DNA from: Clostridia bacterium
GTDB lineage: Bacteria > Bacillota > Clostridia > Christensenellales > Borkfalkiaceae
DNA: 9,861 nucleotides
NCBI GenBank assembly: GCA_021205485.1
Contig: JAJPXK010000017.1
Location: forward strand, 295 to 10,155
Reading direction: 5' to 3'
The notes under the pieces are model-generated. The model was not told where the DNA came from and did not search any database. It saw nothing but the letters and a program-made list of their open reading frames with translations. This document shows, in pieces, positions 6,162-9,861 of this stretch (positions are counted from its first letter, which is position 1; every line of letters starts with the position of its first letter). The position numbers were made by a program, and so were the translations under genes.

Positions 6162-8138
6162 TCACTCGGGAGTCTTCGCTCCCCTCATTTTCATTCTCTT
6201 TTTTAACTGGTTTATTGTATCGCGTATCTCTATGGCCTTTTCAAAGTCAAGCTGATTGGAAGCCACCTTCATCAGGGCCTTTAATTTTTCTATCTCGGCG
6301 GGGATATCCGAAGCTTTTATGTCGTCGCCTGCCTTCTTTTTGCCCGTTATGGATAAGGTGCTTTTTACTTCTTTTACAATGGTTTTAGGTATAATCCCGT
6401 GTTCTTTGTTGTAAGCGTCCTGCACTTCGCGCCGTCTTTGAGTTTCGTCTATGGCGCGTTTCATGCTGCCCGTTATAACGTCGGCGTACATTATTACCCT
6501 GCCGTCGGCGTTGCGGGCCGCCCTGCCTACTGTCTGCACGAGCGCCGTTTCGCTGCGTAAAAATCCCTCTTTATCGGCGTCAAGTATGGCTACAAGCCTT
6601 ACTTCGGGTAGATCAAGCCCCTCCCTTAAAAGGTTTATGCCGCATAAAACGTCAAATTCTCCGCTTCTTAAACCATTTATTATGTCTATACGCTCCAACG
6701 CGTCAATGTCGCTGTGCATATAGCGTACTTTTAAATTGTGTTCCTTTAAATAGTCGGTTAAACTTTCCGCCATGCGCTTTGTCATGGTGGTAATAAGCAC
6801 CCTGCCGCCCGCGGCTATCTCTTTATTTATTTCGCCGTATAAATCGTCTATCTGCCCCTTTGTAGGGCGTACCTCTATCTTAGGGTCCAAAAGCCCCGTA
6901 GGGCGTATAAGCTGTTCTACAGTCTGCCCCGACTGCTCCAATTCGTAAGGGGCGGGCGTAGCCGAAACGCATATAAGCTGAGGAATCCTCTCGTCAAATT
7001 CTTCAAAGGTAAGCGGCCTGTTGTCGTACGCAGACTTTAAACGGAAGCCGTAATTTACTAAATTTTCTTTACGGGAACGGTCGCCGTGATACATCGCCCT
7101 TATCTGCGGTATCGTCATATGACTTTCGTCAATGAATACAAGGAATTTTCCCTGCGGAAAATAGTCTAAAAGAGTAAACGAAGGCTCGCCGGGGCTGCGG
7201 CCGTCAAAATAACGGCTGTAATTTTCTACCCCGCTGCAATAGCCTATCTCCCTCATCATTTCAAGGTCGAAAGTGGTACGCTGCTGCAATCTTTCGGCCT
7301 CTAACGGTTTGCCCGCGTCGCGGAAGGCCTTTACTTCGTCCTGCATATCCCTCTCTATAACCGAAAGGGCGTTTTCTAACTTTTCAGACCCTACCGCGTA
7401 ATGGCTCGCGGGGAATATGAGAACGTGCTTAAGCTCAGAAATTACTTTGCCCGTAAGGGCGTCCGCCTCGCAGATTCTGTCCACTTCGTCGCCGAAAAAT
7501 TCTACACGGATTGCCACTTCAGAATTGCTCGCGGGCATAATGTCTACAGTGTCTCCGCGAACGCGAAAAGAGGCCCTCTGGAAGTCTACATCCCTCCTCT
7601 GGTACTGTATTTCAACAAGCCTGCGTATAAGTTCGTCGCGTTCAAGCTCCATGCCGGGACGCAGAGATATCGACAGACGGAAATATTCTTCGGGGGCGCC
7701 TAAGCCGTATATGCAGGATACGGAGGCGACGACTATTACATCCTCCCTTTCGCCTAAAGAACTTGTGGCGGAGTTGCGGAGCTTGTCTATCTCGTCGTTC
7801 AAGCTCATATCCTTTTCTATATAGGTATCGGATGACGGGATGTAACTTTCGGGCTGGTAATAATCGTAGTAGGAAACAAAATACTCTACCCTGTTTTCGG
7901 GGAAAAACTCCCTGAATTCGTTGCAGAGCTGCGCGGCGAGCGTTTTATTGTGAGCTATGACAAGGGTCGGGCGGTTGACGTTTTTTATGATATTCGCCAT
8001 AGTAAAAGTCTTGCCGCTGCCCGTGACGCCTACAAGCACCTGCGTGCGTATGCCGTCCAATACGCCTTCGGTTAATTTTTCTATAGCCTGAGGCTGGTCG
8101 CCCGTCGGCTGGAATTTTGAGTGAAGTTTAAATTGCAT
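6162..8138 (-). CDS. uvrB: UvrABC excinuclease subunit B (damage-verifying helicase)
   Basis: 658 residues, normal length. UvrB receives damaged DNA from UvrA, verifies the lesion with its beta-hairpin and recruits UvrC. The N-terminus MQFKLHSKFQPTGDQPQAIE is the conserved family start, so the ATG at 8138 is secure although the ribosome binding site (GGGA region) is poor. Walker A is GVTGSGKT (37-44). The tyrosine-rich beta-hairpin YFVSYYDYYQPESYIP is at 86-101. Other helicase motifs are DESH (337-340), SATPAPYELEQSG (392-404) and QTVGRAARN (535-543). The C-terminal UVR domain (about 614-650, with DFEKAIEIRD) is the segment that contacts UvrC. First gene of the uvrB-uvrA-DUF1848 operon. No recognisable LexA operator was found upstream, so SOS control is not shown by the sequence. 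Confidence 0.98.
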   Translation of the reverse strand: MQFKLHSKFQPTGDQPQAIEKLTEGVLDGIRTQVLVGVTGSGKTFTMANIIKNVNRPTLVIAHNKTLAAQLCNEFREFFPENRVEYFVSYYDYYQPESYIPSSDTYIEKDMSLNDEIDKLRNSATSSLGEREDVIVVASVSCIYGLGAPEEYFRLSISLRPGMELERDELIRRLVEIQYQRRDVDFQRASFRVRGDTVDIMPASNSEVAIRVEFFGDEVDRICEADALTGKVISELKHVLIFPASHYAVGSEKLENALSVIERDMQDEVKAFRDAGKPLEAERLQQRTTFDLEMMREIGYCSGVENYSRYFDGRSPGEPSFTLLDYFPQGKFLVFIDESHMTIPQIRAMYHGDRSRKENLVNYGFRLKSAYDNRPLTFEEFDERIPQLICVSATPAPYELEQSGQTVEQLIRPTGLLDPKIEVRPTKGQIDDLYGEINKEIAAGGRVLITTMTKRMAESLTDYLKEHNLKVRYMHSDIDALERIDIINGLRSGEFDVLCGINLLREGLDLPEVRLVAILDADKEGFLRSETALVQTVGRAARNADGRVIMYADVITGSMKRAIDETQRRREVQDAYNKEHGIIPKTIVKEVKSTLSITGKKKAGDDIKASDIPAEIEKLKALMKVASNQLDFEKAIEIRDTINQLKKRMKMRGAKTPE

Positions 8139-8179
8139 AAATTTTGTTTCCCGTATAGAATATTTTATCGCATATTTTA

Positions 8180-8185
8180 ATTATA
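8180..8185 (-). promoter_or_regulatory. Candidate -10 element of the uvrB-uvrA-DUF1848 operon
   Basis: On the minus strand TATAAT is read from 8185 to 8180, 41 nt before the uvrB ATG, in a strongly AT-rich stretch (8139-8225). It lies downstream of the kinase terminator, which is the expected position. The -35 region at 16-18 nt spacing reads only as T-rich sequence such as GTTTTT or AGTTTT, so the assignment is tentative. Confidence 0.35.
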
Positions 8186-8236
8186 GGCAAATATTTAGCG
8201 TAAAAACTTTGCATTTAAAAAATTTAACATTGTAAA

Positions 8237-8259
8237 TCCGCCGTAAGATTTACGGCGGA
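8237..8259 (-). terminator. Hairpin terminator after the histidine kinase gene
   Basis: TCCGCCGTAA (8237-8246) and TTACGGCGGA (8250-8259) form a perfect 10-bp stem with a 3-nt loop, 15 nt past the kinase TAA. On the minus strand the hairpin is followed by TTTACAATGTTAAATTTTTT, an imperfect U tract. It therefore probably ends the two-component transcript and insulates uvrB. Confidence 0.65.
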
Positions 8260-8274
8260 CTGAATTTTGTTTTA

Positions 8275-9750
8275 TTATGTCGGAACGCTTGCGTCAACCT
8301 CGGGGAAGTCTACCCAGAATGTGGAGCCTTTGCCTACTTCTGACTCAACGCCGAAGTTGAACGAATGCTTTTCGAGTATGGTTTTTACTATAGAAAGCCC
8401 TAATCCCGTTCCCTTTACGGGGCGGGCGTGCTGTTCTTTAGCCCTGTAGTACCTGTCCCAGATGGAAGGTATATCTTCCTTTTTTATACCCTTGCCCGTA
8501 TCGCGAACGCTGAACTTTATGCGGTTTTCGGGCATATCGAGTTTTAAGCTTATATAGACCTTTTTATCCTGCCCCGTATAGTTTACGGCGTTAGAGATAA
8601 GATTGTAAAGAACCTGGCCTATCTTTTCTTCGTCGGCGAAGGTATACAGATCGGCGTCTATATCGGCGTAAAACTGATAGCCCTGCGTATCCTGAAGATA
8701 TTCAAACTTTTTCATTATGCCGAATAAAAATTCGGTCAGGTTAAACACCTTTTTATTTATCTGGTCTACGTCGGAGCGTATTTTAGAAACGTTTAAAAGG
8801 TCGTTTACAAGCCCCGTAAGCCTGTCCGATTCGTCTATGATTACCTGCAGGTGCTGGTTGCGTTTTTCGGGATTGTCGCCCGAAATTTCCTGTATCATAG
8901 AAGCGTACGCCTTTATCATTGTAAGCGGCGTCTTTAAATCGTGAGAGACGTTGGCGAGAAGCTCCTTCTGGAACTCGTCCGTCTTTTTGATTTCATCTTT
9001 CGCGTAGTTCAGCGTATCTGAAAGCTGTGCGATCTCCTGGTATTCGGTAGAGGCAAACTTAACGGTATAATCGCCCTTCGCCATTTTGTTTGCGGTGGCC
9101 GTGAGCCTTTTAAGCGGGTCTGATATCTTTTGCGACAAGCCGTAAGATATCAAAAACGCAGTAACGATCAATATTACTCCCGCAATTATAAAATAACTCT
9201 GCACCGAATTTATGGCGCCGGACATCGTCGCGAGTGCGTAGCTTACAACTATATATACGCCGCCCTCCGCGTCGGAATACCGAGCCTTTAAAGCGTAGAT
9301 ATAAGACGAATCGTTATCCGATTCATACCTGAAAAAGACGTTGGAAATATCTGACGAAGAAAGTTTTTCGTATATTGAGCTTTCCACCCCCGACCAATAG
9401 CCTTTTTCTATCTCGCTTATATCGTTAGGCAGCAAAATATTGCCGTCATCGGTTAAAACTATAATATCTATGCCGTTTAAAAACGATTCGCCGTTTATAA
9501 ATTCTGTAAGCTCGTCCTCGCTGAAATCTCCTTTAAGCCATTCGCTTAAATCTGCTCCGGCGTCTATCATTTTAATCTGTATGCTTGCTGATATGGTACT
9601 TTCTACTATGATATAGGTAAATAGGCCGATAACAAGTATTATAAGGAACAAAAACAGGCAATAATTGCGCCACAGCATTATAGTAAGGCTTTTAGGCCGT
9701 TTATATTTTATTTTATCCTGCTTCTTTTCTTTATTTTTTTCAGACTTCAA
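8275..9750 (-). CDS. Membrane sensor histidine kinase (HAMP-HisKA-HATPase_c) of an OmpR-type two-component system
   Basis: 491 residues. A basic N-terminus (1-28) precedes TM1 (about 31-49). An extracytoplasmic sensor region (about 50-184), rich in Asp, Ser and Glu, follows, then TM2 (about 185-205), HAMP (about 204-256) and the H-box FQKELLANVSHDLKTPLTMI with phospho-accepting H270. The ATPase domain has an N-box (LYNLISNAVNYTG, N383/N387), G1 DTGKG (417-421), an F-box-like WDRYYR (431-436) and G2 GTGLGL (447-452). All catalytic motifs are intact. It should autophosphorylate and pass phosphate to the regulator encoded just upstream. The sensed signal cannot be read from the extracytoplasmic part. 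The start taken is TTG at 9750, overlapping the regulator's stop by 11 nt. The first in-frame ATG is codon 25 (9678), which would remove the basic N-terminal tail but leave TM1. TTG with overlap is favoured because it couples the two genes. Confidence 0.93.
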   Translation of the reverse strand: MKSEKNKEKKQDKIKYKRPKSLTIMLWRNYCLFLFLIILVIGLFTYIIVESTISASIQIKMIDAGADLSEWLKGDFSEDELTEFINGESFLNGIDIIVLTDDGNILLPNDISEIEKGYWSGVESSIYEKLSSSDISNVFFRYESDNDSSYIYALKARYSDAEGGVYIVVSYALATMSGAINSVQSYFIIAGVILIVTAFLISYGLSQKISDPLKRLTATANKMAKGDYTVKFASTEYQEIAQLSDTLNYAKDEIKKTDEFQKELLANVSHDLKTPLTMIKAYASMIQEISGDNPEKRNQHLQVIIDESDRLTGLVNDLLNVSKIRSDVDQINKKVFNLTEFLFGIMKKFEYLQDTQGYQFYADIDADLYTFADEEKIGQVLYNLISNAVNYTGQDKKVYISLKLDMPENRIKFSVRDTGKGIKKEDIPSIWDRYYRAKEQHARPVKGTGLGLSIVKTILEKHSFNFGVESEVGKGSTFWVDFPEVDASVPT

Positions 9751-9861
9751 ATTTATACCCGAGCCCCCGCAAAGTTACTATAAATTTTCTGTACTGTTTA
9801 AGGTTAGAGCGGAGCATTTTTATATGAGTGTCTACCGTTCTGTCGTCGCCGTAAAAATCAA
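9740..9861 (-). CDS. OmpR/PhoB-family response regulator, C-terminal end (5' truncated by window edge)
   Basis: The minus strand encodes 39 residues before a TGA at 9742-9740: DFYGDDRTVDTHIKMLRSNL, then a basic linker and IVTLRGLGYKFEV. The pattern 'R-T-V-D-x-H-I-x-x-L-R' followed by 'x-x-x-T-L-R-G-x-G-Y-K-F' is the recognition helix and C-terminal beta-hairpin wing of the OmpR/PhoB DNA-binding domain. The receiver domain lies beyond the window. It overlaps the kinase gene by 11 nt and is its probable partner. Confidence 0.93.
   Translation of the reverse strand, partial: DFYGDDRTVDTHIKMLRSNLKQYRKFIVTLRGLGYKFEV

Noticed and set aside
8139..8274. LexA (Cheo-type) operator upstream of uvrB
   Set aside because: No CGAAC-N4-GTTCG or close variant was found on either strand by eye. 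The GC-rich palindrome at 8237-8259 is better explained as the kinase terminator.
1..9861. Alternative genetic code suggested by many ATA codons
   Set aside because: ATA fits isoleucine in conserved UvrA/UvrB positions, and TGA ends several genes at the expected length, so the standard code holds.
1..9861. Mobile element, CRISPR, tRNA or rRNA signals
   Set aside because: No transposase, integrase, long terminal inverted repeats, regularly spaced repeats or RNA gene sequence was seen in the intergenic regions, all of which are under 150 bases.

Overview
The window looks like chromosomal DNA of a low-to-mid GC Gram-positive bacterium, most likely a clostridial member of the Bacillota. The evidence is strong AAGGAG ribosome binding sites, a lipobox lipoprotein, the uvrB-uvrA gene order, a DUF1848 protein and short AT-rich intergenic regions. 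AUA is used freely for isoleucine beside GC-rich codons. TGA, TAA and TGG behave as in the standard code. A finer placement is not possible by eye.

Left part, plus strand (1-2342). The 3' end of an ECF-type sigma factor (region 4 helix-turn-helix) overlaps by ATGA with a 365-residue single-pass membrane protein, the position where a cognate anti-sigma factor normally sits. After a rho-independent terminator comes a 321-residue lipoprotein. Its mature part is homologous over its whole length to the extracytoplasmic part of the membrane protein. The locus therefore holds a sigma factor, a membrane-anchored sensor-like domain and a lipid-anchored paralogue of that domain. This is the most unusual thing in the window.

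Middle part, minus strand (8138-2391). A tight operon uvrB-uvrA-DUF1848 (4 nt and 20 nt gaps) encodes two of the three UvrABC nucleotide excision repair proteins, followed by an uncharacterised protein with a radical-SAM-like CX3CX2C cluster near its C-terminus. It converges on the lipoprotein gene, and both share a bidirectional terminator hairpin at 2362-2390. uvrC is not in the window.

Right part, minus strand (9861-8275). The C-terminal 39 residues of an OmpR-type response regulator overlap a complete HAMP/HisKA/HATPase sensor histidine kinase that appears to start at TTG. A hairpin terminator follows the kinase and precedes the uvrB promoter region.

No RNA genes, mobile elements, CRISPR arrays or attachment sites were seen. 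Every gap between genes is shorter than 150 bases, and the gaps are described in the entries.
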